DNA of 64,000 nucleotides, taken from assembly GCA_963775825.1 (NCBI GenBank), contig CAVZKY010000039.1, positions 1 through 64,000 of the forward strand, read 5' to 3'. Numbering within the stretch: position 1 is the first letter of the stretch; each line of letters starts with the position of its first letter. This document shows positions 54,978 to 62,990 of this stretch, one piece after another. The DNA comes from Bog-532 sp963775825 (GTDB lineage: Bacteria; Actinomycetota; Actinomycetes; Streptosporangiales; Streptosporangiaceae). The translations under genes and the position numbers were made by a program. Below the pieces are notes generated by a model. The model ran no database searches, was not told the origin of the DNA, and saw nothing but the letters and a program-made list of their open reading frames with translations.

Positions 54978-56117
54978 GTGCGCGCATTCGTGATCACCGG
55001 GCCCGGCCATGGCGCGGTGCAGGACGTCGATCCGCCGTCGCCGGCCCCCGGCCAGGTCGTCGTGGATGTCGAGCGGGCCGGCGTGTGCGGCACGGACATG
55101 GAATTCTTCACCGGGCACATGGCCTACCTGCGCACCGGCGAGGCGCGCTACCCCGCCCGCATCGGTCACGAGTGGTGCGGGGTCGTCGCCCGGTCCGGGG
55201 ACGAGGCGACCGCCGCCTGGGTCGGGCAGCGCGTCATCGGGGACACCATGCTCGGCTGCGGGCGGTGCCGGCGCTGTCTCGGCGGGCGGCAGCATTTGTG
55301 CGCAGAGCGGTTCGAGATCGGAGTCCGCGGCGGCTGGCCCGGCGCCCTTGCTGAGCAGCTGCTGGTGCCGGCCAGTGCCCTGTACGCCCTGCCCGCCGGG
55401 ATCGGGCCGGTCACGGGCGCGCTCGTCGAACCCGGCGGGAACGCCCTGCGCGCCGTCCGGGCCGCGCTGGCCCGCCCTGGGCAGACCCGCCCTGGGCAGA
55501 CCGGCCGTGGCACCGGCTGGGCAGACCGGCCGTGGGCAGACCGGCCGTGGGCAGACCGGCCGTGGGCAGACCGGCCGTGGGCAGACCGGCCGGGCAACCG
55601 CCGTGGGCAGCGGCTCCTGGTTATGGGCCCGGGCACCATCGGGCTGCTCGCCGCGCAGATCGCACGCTCGCTGGGAGCCGAGGTGCACCTGCTCGGCCGC
55701 GACGAACCGTCGCTGCAGTTCGCGCGCGACCTTGGCCTTGGCCATACCTGGCTCCGCGACACCCTCCCCGGCCTCCCGTTCGACGCGGTTCTGGATGCGT
55801 CCACCGCCGCCGGGCTACCGTCGCTGGCCGCCGAGATCGTCGAGCCGGGCGGCCGGGTCGCCTATATCGGCCTGTCCGCTGAGCCCAGCCCGCTGGATAC
55901 CCGGACCCTCGTGCTGAAGGACATCACCGCGACCGGCGTGCTCAGCGCGTCCGGCGGCCTCGCCGAGACGATCTCGCTCTACGCCAGCGGGGCCGTCGAC
56001 CCGCGGCCGATTGTCGCCGCGACCGTCGGGCTGGACGACATGGCCGAGGTCCTGGCCGGTCACCGCCCACCCGACTGGGGGGGTGCCCCCAAAATTCACG
56101 TGGATCCGCGGCGCTAG
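54978..56117 (+). CDS. Zinc-dependent sugar/alcohol dehydrogenase with repeat insertion
   Basis: The 379-residue MDR enzyme has VERAGVCGTDMEFFTG (catalytic zinc Cys), GHEWCGVVARSGDEA and CGRCRRCLGGRQHLC, the structural zinc site with four Cys. The Rossmann motif is RLLVMGPGTIGLLAAQI. Between the ALVEPGGNALRAVRAALA helix and the Rossmann fold, about 40 extra residues contain RPGQT and WADRP repeats, where relatives have a short linker. The insertion falls at a domain boundary, so activity may survive. It likely oxidises a sugar or polyol for the adjacent dehydratase. Confidence 0.85.
   Translation: MRAFVITGPGHGAVQDVDPPSPAPGQVVVDVERAGVCGTDMEFFTGHMAYLRTGEARYPARIGHEWCGVVARSGDEATAAWVGQRVIGDTMLGCGRCRRCLGGRQHLCAERFEIGVRGGWPGALAEQLLVPASALYALPAGIGPVTGALVEPGGNALRAVRAALARPGQTRPGQTGRGTGWADRPWADRPWADRPWADRPWADRPGNRRGQRLLVMGPGTIGLLAAQIARSLGAEVHLLGRDEPSLQFARDLGLGHTWLRDTLPGLPFDAVLDASTAAGLPSLAAEIVEPGGRVAYIGLSAEPSPLDTRTLVLKDITATGVLSASGGLAETISLYASGAVDPRPIVAATVGLDDMAEVLAGHRPPDWGGAPKIHVDPRR
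55470..55592 (+). repeat. 15-bp in-frame minisatellite in the dehydrogenase gene
   Basis: TGGGCAGACCGGCCG is repeated five times exactly at 55518-55592, coding WADRP. Three diverged 15-base units precede it (RPGQT twice, then GRGTG). The period of 15 keeps the frame, as expected if selection tolerates length change at this site. Unit number may vary between strains. Confidence 0.85.
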
Positions 56118-56232
56118 CCCGGGGGCCGACCCAGTGTGCCTGGTCAAATGGCTAACGTGATCTTGGGTGTGGTCCCTCCCGGCTGCATGGCACCTGGTTC
56201 TATCCCGGCATCAGGCAGGGGCCCCTTTCCCG

Positions 56233-56279
56233 TTACAGGGAGCGTACTCAGTCGTATGCACTGAAGACGCTCCCCGTAA
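56233..56279. terminator. Long stem-loop, candidate terminator or structured RNA
   Basis: The arms TTAC-A-GGGAGCGT and ACGCTCCC-C-GTAA pair with one mismatch. The loop contains a second TCAGT/ACTGA stem, giving a stable element of nearly 50 bases. It lies about 120 bases after the dehydrogenase stop and 400 before the propeller gene, so either an end-of-transcript hairpin or a leader structure is possible. Confidence 0.5.
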
Positions 56280-56282
56280 ACG

Positions 56283-56573
56283 GTGGGACATCGCCCTGCC
56301 GAGTGCACTGGGCCCAAGGGCCCGGTTCGCTGGGCGATCGGGCAGGCGGTCAGGCCGGTGGGGCCGTTGCTGGCGTGCCATATGCCGTCCGTGCTGTTCC
56401 TGATCCGCTCTCGCCTGTTCACCGAGGAAGAGCTGGCGGCGGCCGGCAGCCGACACTGGCTGACGCCGGGGTGCCCCCGGCGGGCACCCGGGCGTGCATG
56501 CGTTGACTCCCGACCGGACCCGTTCGGCTGGCTGATCATTGACGCAAATTTCCCCGACGCAATTCCACATTGA
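56283..56573 (+). CDS. Hypothetical short protein, doubtful
   Basis: The C-terminal two thirds (PSVLFLIRSRLFTEEELAAA, then SRHWLTPGC and DPFGWLIIDANFPDAIPH) look like real protein. The first third is weak, and no ribosome site is seen; a start at the MPSVLFL codon is an alternative. No family is recognised. It may be a decayed gene next to structured DNA. Confidence 0.3.
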   Translation: MGHRPAECTGPKGPVRWAIGQAVRPVGPLLACHMPSVLFLIRSRLFTEEELAAAGSRHWLTPGCPRRAPGRACVDSRPDPFGWLIIDANFPDAIPH

Positions 56574-56640
56574 CGCAATCCCCGGGCAGCGCTGTCCCGT
56601 ACTGAGGTGAGAGCGACGGGTGACCGGCCGGCCCTGGCGC

Positions 56641-56664
56641 GGGCGCGTGCGATCGCACGCGCCC
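56641..56664. promoter_or_regulatory. Perfect 24-bp palindrome upstream of the propeller gene
   Basis: GGGCGCGTGCGA is followed immediately by its reverse complement. The centre lies about 35 bases before the ATG of the propeller gene, in the 5' leader or promoter. It could be a repressor operator, or a hairpin controlling transcription or translation. Its exactness over 24 bases makes chance unlikely even in GC-rich DNA. Confidence 0.6.
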
Positions 56665-56687
56665 TGGCAAGCCAAGGAGAGACGGGA

Positions 56688-57806
56688 ATGCACAGGGGAT
56701 ACGTGAGGAAACGGGCCGTGGGGCTGCTTTCAGTCGCCGCCGCGGCCGCAGTGGCCGGGGTGCTCCCGGCTGCGGCCAGCACCGGCGCGGGTGGTTCCTT
56801 CATCGGCGGCCTGCACAACGTCGCAACGGTGTCCAGCACCATCCCGGCTAACGGGGACCTCAACCCGTATGGAGTGGCGGTCGTCCCGCAGTCGCACGGC
56901 AGCCTCACCGCCGGGGACATCCTGGTCAGCAACTTCAACAACGCCGCCAATAAGCAGGGCACGGGCACCACGATCGTGGAGGTTTCACCGGGCGGCCAGC
57001 AGAAGCTGTTCGCGACGATCCGGGCCAGCTCCGTGCCGGGCGGGGTGGGCCTCACCACCGCCCTCGTGGCCCTCCGCTCGGGATGGGTGATCGTCGGCAG
57101 CCTGCCGACCGCCGACGGGACGTCCGCGACAACGAAGCCCGGTGAGCTGTTCGTGCTGGACCCCTCGGGCCACGTGCGGGAAGTCATCCGCGGCCATGGG
57201 ATCGACGGCCCATGGGATGCGACCGCGCTCGACCTGGGCTCGGTAGCCGATCTGTTCGTCTCCAACGTGCTGAACGGCATGACCAACGGCCAGCCGGCCG
57301 CCACCACCCAGGGTGACGTCGTCCGGCTGACCCTGAAGCTGACCGGCGCGGTGCCCCAGGTCATCGCCAGCACGGTGATCGCCAACGGGCTATCGGTGCA
57401 CACCGACCCGGCGGCCTTGGTCATTGGCCCCACCGGGGTCGCGCTGAGCCCCAGCGGGACCCTCTTCGTCGCCAACACCGTCAACTCCCGCATCGCCAGG
57501 GTTCCGGACGCGATTTTCCGGTCCAGCCCGGTCAATGCAGGCGACGCGTCGGCGACGGTCTCGACCGGCACGCCCCTCAACGGCCCGCTGGGCCTCACCC
57601 TCGCGCCCAATGGGGACCTGCTGACCGTTAACGCCGGCGACAACAACCTCGTCGAGCTGACCCAGGCGGGCAAGGTCAAGGCCGTTCACGACGTGGATGC
57701 CGCCGACCCGCCCGGGGGCGCCCTGTTCGGCCTGGCCGCGACCGCGAACCCGCGCCAGGTCTACTTCGTCAACGACGACACCAATACCCTGAACGTCTTG
57801 CGCTGA
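56688..57806 (+). CDS. Secreted beta-propeller (NHL-like) protein
   Basis: The 372-residue protein has a Sec signal peptide (KRAVGLLSVAAAAAVAGVL, then PAAAS). Repeated propeller blades follow, such as LNPYGVAVVPQSHGSLTAGD, GPTGVALSPSGTLFVANT and GPLGLTLAPNGDLLTVNAG. NHL/SMP-30-like propellers bind ligands or hydrolyse lactones, but no catalytic metal set can be confirmed. The ATG was chosen because AAGGAGA precedes it. It is likely exported and free or wall-associated. Confidence 0.82.
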   Translation: MHRGYVRKRAVGLLSVAAAAAVAGVLPAAASTGAGGSFIGGLHNVATVSSTIPANGDLNPYGVAVVPQSHGSLTAGDILVSNFNNAANKQGTGTTIVEVSPGGQQKLFATIRASSVPGGVGLTTALVALRSGWVIVGSLPTADGTSATTKPGELFVLDPSGHVREVIRGHGIDGPWDATALDLGSVADLFVSNVLNGMTNGQPAATTQGDVVRLTLKLTGAVPQVIASTVIANGLSVHTDPAALVIGPTGVALSPSGTLFVANTVNSRIARVPDAIFRSSPVNAGDASATVSTGTPLNGPLGLTLAPNGDLLTVNAGDNNLVELTQAGKVKAVHDVDAADPPGGALFGLAATANPRQVYFVNDDTNTLNVLR

Positions 57807-57807
57807 T

Positions 57808-58825
57808 TCACGGGGCAGGGAGCGCTGCCGGCGACCCGAGGGGGGCCGCCGGCAGCGACACGTCGGGGCGGATCAGGGCGGCCACGCTGGCCAGCGGGGC
57901 GTCCCCGGCCCGGTAGGCGGTCTCGGCTGCGTGCACGCATTCGAGCGGATCCAGCAGGCCGAGGTCCAGTGCCGGGGACAGGTGACTGTGCGCGAGTACG
58001 GATCGGCCGCGAGCATCGCGTCCTGATGCGGCCCGAAGCCCGGGAGCCGGTCGCGGACGAACGCCTTGAGTGCCGGACGGCTTCGGCCCGGGTGACGGGG
58101 AACTGCCGCGGGCCGTCGCGGCCGGTCAGCCGGACCTGCCCGGACCGCTGCCATTCGTCCAGGTCCCGGCGGACTTCCCGGTCGATGTCGTCCTCTGCAG
58201 GCGGCGTCGGCCGGGGCAGGTTGAGGCCGCCTGGCGGAGGCGGCTCGCGGTTGTCGGCGTCGAAGTTTCACCGGCCACCGGCCGGATCGCCGCCGTCCAT
58301 GAGTACCCGCAGCCGGACCCGTGCGTCCCGGTAGAAGTCCTCCAGCAGCAGCCTGCGGCGGCCTCGCTCCTTGGCCCAGCCGGCGAATTCCTCCGCGCTG
58401 GTCGCGAAGCCCCGCGACGGGAGCACGGTCACGTGGGGCAGGTCCCGTACGAATCGGTCGGCCGCCATCGACGTGGGCCCGCACACGGTCAGCTCGCCGT
58501 CCACCGTGGCCAGGGCTTCCCGGTAGGTCCGGGCCCGGACGAGCGTGGCCTGGTCGCCGAGCTCGGCCGCCCGATGGCGGAGCGCCGACAGCACCAGGTG
58601 GGCGCGCTGCCGGTGTACGGGCCTGCGCCCGAACGCGGCCCGTGACTCGGTCAGCAGCACCCGCTGGCCAGGGGTGTCGGGGAAGTGCGGGCCGAGCTGG
58701 TCGGCGAACAGCCAGCGCCGGGCCGCGGGTTCAGGAATCGCGGCCTGGACCGGCCAGGAATTCTCGCGCGGCGCGGGTCCCGGACGCCATGGCGCCCTGC
58801 ACGGAGCCGGTGGCCCGGTGGTCAC
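57808..58825 (-). pseudogene. Photolyase-related (DPRP-like) gene, decayed
   Basis: The N-terminal part reads RWLFADQLGPHFPDTPGQRV, VCGPTSMAADRFVRDLPHV and ERGRRRLLLEDFYRDARVRL, as in cryptochrome/photolyase-related proteins. At 58268 the conserved GGRWNFDADNREP reads with TGA in place of the Trp codon, and coding sense continues in the same frame beyond it. Two further frame changes lie near 58075 and 57995, before ALKAFVRDRLPGFGPHQDAM and HSHLSPALDLGLLDPLE. The C-terminal FAD-binding half is absent. Nonsense, frameshift and truncation together mark true decay. The 5' end is unclear because it overlaps the FAD oxidoreductase gene. Confidence 0.7.
57823..57857. terminator. Terminator hairpin after the propeller gene
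   Basis: CGCTGCCGGCG and CGCCGGCAGCG form an 11-bp perfect stem around a 13-base loop, starting 16 bases after the propeller stop. It also lies inside the truncated 3' end of the photolyase remnant on the other strand, consistent with that end not being native. Confidence 0.7.
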
Positions 58826-59970
58826 CGCAGACGTACCGGCGGGGCCCCACCCGGGTGGGCCAGGCTGAGCGGATGCGGCGCCGGCATCGCCGGCAGCGCC
58901 CCCCGGACGACATAGGTTCCGACGCCTTCCCAGCCCGAGGTATCCACCTGGTACATCTCGGCGAGCCGGGCCCGGACGTCCGGCTCCCGCCCGCTCGCGT
59001 CACCGAGGACGGACGTGGAGACGAGCGCCCGGTTACCCGCCGCATACGCGGGGGTGACCTCCGTCAGCACGACCGTGTTGAGGATCTTTCGCTCGGTGTC
59101 GACGAGCAGCGTCGGCTCGGCCAGCGGCGTGGATGGCGCGGCGTGGTAGAAAGTGGTGACGGTCCGCGTCGCCGGCACACGCAGGTCCGGGAGCAGCTGC
59201 GCGGCCTCGGCCGCGCCGGTCGCCACGATCATCGCCCGGGCCGGCACCTCGGCTCCGTCCGCGAGCACGGCGCCCTCCTCGGTCAGTGACCGTACCCGTG
59301 TTTCCAGCTGAATGGTCCCGGCCGGCAGCGCGGCCGCGAGCAACTCGGGAACCGCCTGGATGCCGCGCCGGGGCAGGCACAGGGTGCCGCGCAGCATGCT
59401 CCGCCAGACCAGGTGGAAGAACCGACCCGACGTTTCAAGCTCGTCTTCCAGGAAGACTCCGGCGAGGAAGGGGCGGAAGAACAGCTCGCACAGGCTGGTG
59501 GAGATGCCAGCTTCGCTCAGTGCGGCGAACGTCGCCCGGTCCGGCTGCCGTTTGATCAGGGCCGCCGGCAGCAGCATGTCCGAGGCGCAGAGCCGGGCCA
59601 GCGCGATCGCGTCGGACGGCCCGGCCAGGCGGCCCCGCAGCAGGTCGGCTGCGCCGCTGAGCTGTCGCGTCGGATCGGCGAACCGCAGGCGGCGGTCGCC
59701 AGTGTGCAGCAGTGCTCCCGGCGTGAACGGCCGCAGCTGCAGCGCGCGCAGGTTGATCCGCCGTTTCACCTGCGGATAGGACGTGTTGAAGACCTGAAAG
59801 CCGCGGTCCAGCAGGAACCCGTCTCGCCGGTCGGTCCGCATCCGCCCGCCAACCCCGTCCGAGCCTTCCAGGATCTGCACGGGCACCCCGGCCTCCACCA
59901 GGTCCTGCGCACACGCCAGTCCCGCGACGCCCGCCCCGACGATGACCACGGGTGGCTCACTGTGCGGCAT
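58731..59970 (-). pseudogene. FAD-dependent oxidoreductase (amine-oxidase fold), one frameshift
   Basis: The protein of about 412 residues begins PPVVIVGAGVAGLACAQDLV, the FAD-binding motif, then LEGSDGVGGRMRTDRRDGFL and LDRGFQVFNTSYPQVKRR. Near the end YVVRGALPAMPAPHPLSLA is followed in another frame by RRYVCGDHRATGSVQGAMAS, the C-terminal FAD-contact motif. One extra base near 58862 explains the shift. The group includes phytoene desaturase-like and protoporphyrinogen oxidase-like enzymes, so the substrate is open; a link to carotenoid-like chemistry is speculation. Confidence 0.78.
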
Positions 59971-60124
59971 CGTGTTGTCTCCCCCGGGTGCGGGTAGTGT
60001 TTCCCGATCACCCTTACCCGGCCACGCCCGGTCAACCCGCCCAGGCCCCAGAAGCCTGTCCTGGTCAATGGACCGCTAAGGCCTCTCAGGGCGGGGGGAA
60101 CCCGAAACGGAGGGTAGACCAGCA

Positions 60125-60625
60125 TCAGCCGAATACCCATTGCGGCCGGCCAATGGGTAACGCTGCTTGGCCCTCGATCAGATTCCTCAGCTCCGGCCAG
60201 GACTGGGCGAAGGCGGGTAGCAGGGCATAGCTCTCAACCTCGTCCACCGGCACCCAGCGCAGGTCGCTCGTCTCCCAGTCGGAACGGACCGTGACGGGGG
60301 CATCCGCCGGTACGCGGACCGGGAACGTGGTGTAGGCCCAGCCGCTGACGCAGCCGTAGCGGTGGCTTTCGGCGGCCTCAGCTTCGGCTAGTTCCAGGCC
60401 GGCGGCCTCCTCGTTGGCCTCCCGGACGGCTGCCTCCCAAGGCGCCTCCCCGGGTTCGATTGCCCCGCCGACCGTGCCCCAGGTGCCGCCCTGATGGGTG
60501 CCTCTGCTGCGCAGGGCGAGCAGTACCGCTGGACCTTTCGTGGTCACGGTGAACGGCAGCAGTCCAGCGGCGCCGCGGACGCCCCAGTGCCGCCCATGCA
60601 CCGCGCACGTCAGCCATCCGCTCAT
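60125..60625 (-). CDS. Nudix hydrolase
   Basis: The 166-residue protein has the Nudix box GGAIEPGEAPWEAAVREANE, then EAAGL, with all catalytic glutamates. AVLLALRSRGTHQGGTW precedes it. Nudix enzymes cleave nucleoside diphosphate-linked compounds; the substrate is unknown. It stands between the FAD oxidoreductase and a divergent methyltransferase gene. Confidence 0.85.
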   Translation of the reverse strand: MSGWLTCAVHGRHWGVRGAAGLLPFTVTTKGPAVLLALRSRGTHQGGTWGTVGGAIEPGEAPWEAAVREANEEAAGLELAEAEAAESHRYGCVSGWAYTTFPVRVPADAPVTVRSDWETSDLRWVPVDEVESYALLPAFAQSWPELRNLIEGQAALPIGRPQWVFG

Positions 60626-60710
60626 CTCTGCAAGCCTAGCTGCCCGTTATGAGTACGCTGTTGTCTTTCAGCAGACCGGCAGTGGGGGCGGACTCGTGGG
60701 AGAGACCACA

Positions 60711-61553
60711 ATGACCGGTAGTTCCGGGGCTTCTCGAGAGCCGTACGTTGGCGCGGCGGTACCCCCCGAGATCGATGTGAGCAGGCCCCACCCGGCGCGC
60801 ATGTATGACTACTTCCTCGGCGGCAAGGACAACTTTGCCGCTGACCGGGCGACCGCCGCCAAGGTGCTGGACAGCTGGGGCACCGTCCGTACCGCGGTGC
60901 GGGAGAATCGCGCCTTCCTGGGCCGGGCCGTGCGGTACCTGGCCGAGGCGGGTATCGGTCAGTTTCTGGACATCGGGACCGGGCTGCCGAGTGCGAACAA
61001 CGTGCACGAGGTCGCGCAGGCCGTCAATCCCGCGACCCGTGTGGTTTATGCCGACAACGACCCGATCGTGCTCGCGCACGCCCGGGCCCTGCTGGCCAGC
61101 GGGCCGCAGGGCGCTACCGCCTACCTGGACGCCGACGTCCGCGAGCCGGCGAAAATCCTTTCCGGCCAGGTCACCCGGGCCGCTATCGATTTCACCGAGC
61201 CGATCGCGCTGATGCTGGTGGCTGTGCTGCATTTCATCCCGGACGAGGACGATCCCCGGCGTATCGTGCGCACCCTGGTGGACGCGCTTCCTTCCGGAAG
61301 CTACGTGGTGGCTTCGCACGTGACCGCGGAGCACAATCCGGAGGCACTGTCCGGGGCGCGCCGCGCGTACAGCGAGGGCGGTGTGCGCGGCGCGCTTCGT
61401 ACCTCGGAGGAGTTTGCCGACCTCGTGTTCGGCGGGCTGGAACTGGTCGATCCGGGGGTCGTCCTCGTGTCTGAGTGGCGCCCCGAAGAAGGCGGCCTGC
61501 GGCCGGCCGCCTCCGAGGTGAACACGTACGGTGCCGTGGCCAGGAAGCCCTGA
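60711..61553 (+). CDS. SAM-dependent methyltransferase (DUF574 family)
   Basis: The 280-residue protein carries the hallmark MYDYFLGGKDNFAADRATA. QFLDIGTGLPSANNVHEVA is its SAM-binding motif I and RVVYADNDPIVLAHARALL and MLVAVLHFIPDEDDPRRIV follow. This family is abundant in actinomycetes and its physiological substrate is generally unknown. GGGAGAG precedes the chosen ATG; a GTG five codons upstream is possible. The stop codon lies just at the start of the tandem repeat downstream. Confidence 0.88.
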   Translation: MTGSSGASREPYVGAAVPPEIDVSRPHPARMYDYFLGGKDNFAADRATAAKVLDSWGTVRTAVRENRAFLGRAVRYLAEAGIGQFLDIGTGLPSANNVHEVAQAVNPATRVVYADNDPIVLAHARALLASGPQGATAYLDADVREPAKILSGQVTRAAIDFTEPIALMLVAVLHFIPDEDDPRRIVRTLVDALPSGSYVVASHVTAEHNPEALSGARRAYSEGGVRGALRTSEEFADLVFGGLELVDPGVVLVSEWRPEEGGLRPAASEVNTYGAVARKP

Positions 61554-61678
61554 ACACGACGGGGCTGAGCCCCGGACCGGGCGGCTGAGCCCGGAACACG
61601 GCGGGGCTGAGCACCGGGCCGGGCGGCTGAGCCCGGAACACGGCGGGGCTGAGCGCCGGGCCGGGCGGGCTGAGCCCG
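61552..61678. repeat. 42-bp tandem repeat, three copies
   Basis: Three head-to-tail units of about 42 bases begin GAACACG(A/G)CGGGGCTGAG and end GGCTGAGCCCG; the last has an extra G. They fill the gap between the convergent methyltransferase and peroxidase genes. Each unit contains inverted-repeat potential, so they may act as terminators. No protein is supported here on either strand. Confidence 0.85.
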
Positions 61679-61697
61679 GGCCTGGATTGGCTGCCGG

Positions 61698-62927
61698 TCA
61701 GGTCAGCAGGGCCCGGCCGTACCAGTCATTCGCGTTCGCCACGCCGGGCAGCGTGTAAAAGTAGCCGCCACCGAACGGCTGCACGTAGTCCACGAGGGGC
61801 TCGTTGACCAGCCGCTCCTGGACGGTTTCGAACTGCCGGCGCACATCCTGCTGGTAGGCGACGAAGATATGCCCGGCCTGCACGTTGCCGTTCTGGTCCA
61901 TCCCGAGGTCGTAGTTGTAGGAACGACGCACCAGCCGCTGGTCGGCCGTGGCCGGGGTGCGGGGATTAGCCAGCCGGATGTGCGCTTCGAGCGGAATGAC
62001 GTTGCCGTGCGGGTCGGCGTGGTAATTGGGGGTGTCGAATTCGACGTTGCCGTCCAGCGGTGCTCCCGTGTCACGGCGCCGGCCGAACATGCCCTCCTGC
62101 TCGTTGATCGAGACCCGGTCCCAGAACTCGACCAGCATCCGGATCAGCCGCACTACCTGGTAGGAGCCGCCCCGCGCCCAGTACGGCTCGGCCGGATCGT
62201 CCACCCAGACCAGGCTGCTGGCCAGGTTGCCAGTCGGGTTGGCCGTGCCGTCCTTGAATCCCAGCAGGTTCCGGGTGGTGCCCGACGGCCGGGGCGGGGG
62301 GCTGTATCCCTCGATCTTCCAGCGCAGCTGCATCCCGCCCCGGGTGTGCTTAGTGATGTCGCGGATCGTGTGATGGATGGCATCGGGATGGTTGGCGCAC
62401 AGCTGGAGCAGCAGATCGCCGTGCAGCCAGGCGGGTTCCGGTGAGTCGTTGGGAAACGCCCGCATGGGGGTGAGTTTCCTGGGCTTCTGGCTGGCCAGGC
62501 CGTAGCGGTCGTCGAACAGGCTCGACCCGACCGACGTGGTGACCGTCAGGCCGTCGGCGGGGACCGTTGGGCCAAGGACATCGCTGTCCGACGGTGGCTG
62601 GCCGATGCCCAGGTCCGGTGGGGTGCCGCCGGAGGTGAGGAAGCGTGACCGCCCAGTGATGACCCGCATCAGGTCGGCCAGGCCGGCTTTGCTGGTGGCG
62701 ATGGAGTCGAAGGCGGCGAAGCAGGAGAACGACTGCTTGGCGGCTGGTCCCGGGGTCAGCACCCCGGCCTGGTGGATCCCGTGGAACGGGTAGGAGCTCA
62801 CTTCCGCCGGGGCCTGCGTCGTGCTGGCGTCCACCCGTGCACCGCCGATCAGCACCCCGCCGGCCAGTGCCGTGCCCGCGGAACCCGCGGCGGCGCCCTT
62901 GAGGAAGTTACGGCGGCTGACGCTCAT
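61698..62927 (-). CDS. efeB: Dyp-type heme peroxidase, Tat-exported (EfeB)
   Basis: The 409-residue protein starts with a twin-arginine signal (SRRNFLKGAAAGSAGTALAG). It has the Dyp motif LLGFKDGTANPTGNL with the catalytic Asp, and the proximal heme region including MFGRRRDTGAPL. EfeB works with EfeO and EfeU in ferrous iron uptake, or in taking iron from heme. An efeO-like gene lies directly upstream on the same strand, 63 bases away, which supports this over other Dyp roles. Confidence 0.92.
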   Translation of the reverse strand: MSVSRRNFLKGAAAGSAGTALAGGVLIGGARVDASTTQAPAEVSSYPFHGIHQAGVLTPGPAAKQSFSCFAAFDSIATSKAGLADLMRVITGRSRFLTSGGTPPDLGIGQPPSDSDVLGPTVPADGLTVTTSVGSSLFDDRYGLASQKPRKLTPMRAFPNDSPEPAWLHGDLLLQLCANHPDAIHHTIRDITKHTRGGMQLRWKIEGYSPPPRPSGTTRNLLGFKDGTANPTGNLASSLVWVDDPAEPYWARGGSYQVVRLIRMLVEFWDRVSINEQEGMFGRRRDTGAPLDGNVEFDTPNYHADPHGNVIPLEAHIRLANPRTPATADQRLVRRSYNYDLGMDQNGNVQAGHIFVAYQQDVRRQFETVQERLVNEPLVDYVQPFGGGYFYTLPGVANANDWYGRALLT

Positions 62928-62990
62928 GCCGGGTGGGGACTCCTAACGGTGCGCGTTGCCGGGCGGATCAGCGGGCGGTCGGCGGGCAGA

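Larger units (their letters stand above)
56118..56687. other. Gene-poor region with a strong hairpin and palindrome
   Basis: Between the dehydrogenase and propeller genes lies a 570-base stretch with one weak coding candidate (56283-56573, listed separately). At 56233-56279 TTACAGGGAGCGT and ACGCTCCCCGTAA form a long imperfect stem with an inner TCAGT/ACTGA pair. This could be a terminator for the dehydrogenase gene or a structured RNA. At 56641-56664 lies a perfect 24-bp palindrome, listed separately. Confidence 0.5.

Noticed and set aside
56144..57679. A 511-residue open frame on the minus strand.
   Set aside because: It is exactly antisense to the secreted propeller gene, has shadow-like Arg/Ser/Pro composition and no recognisable motif.
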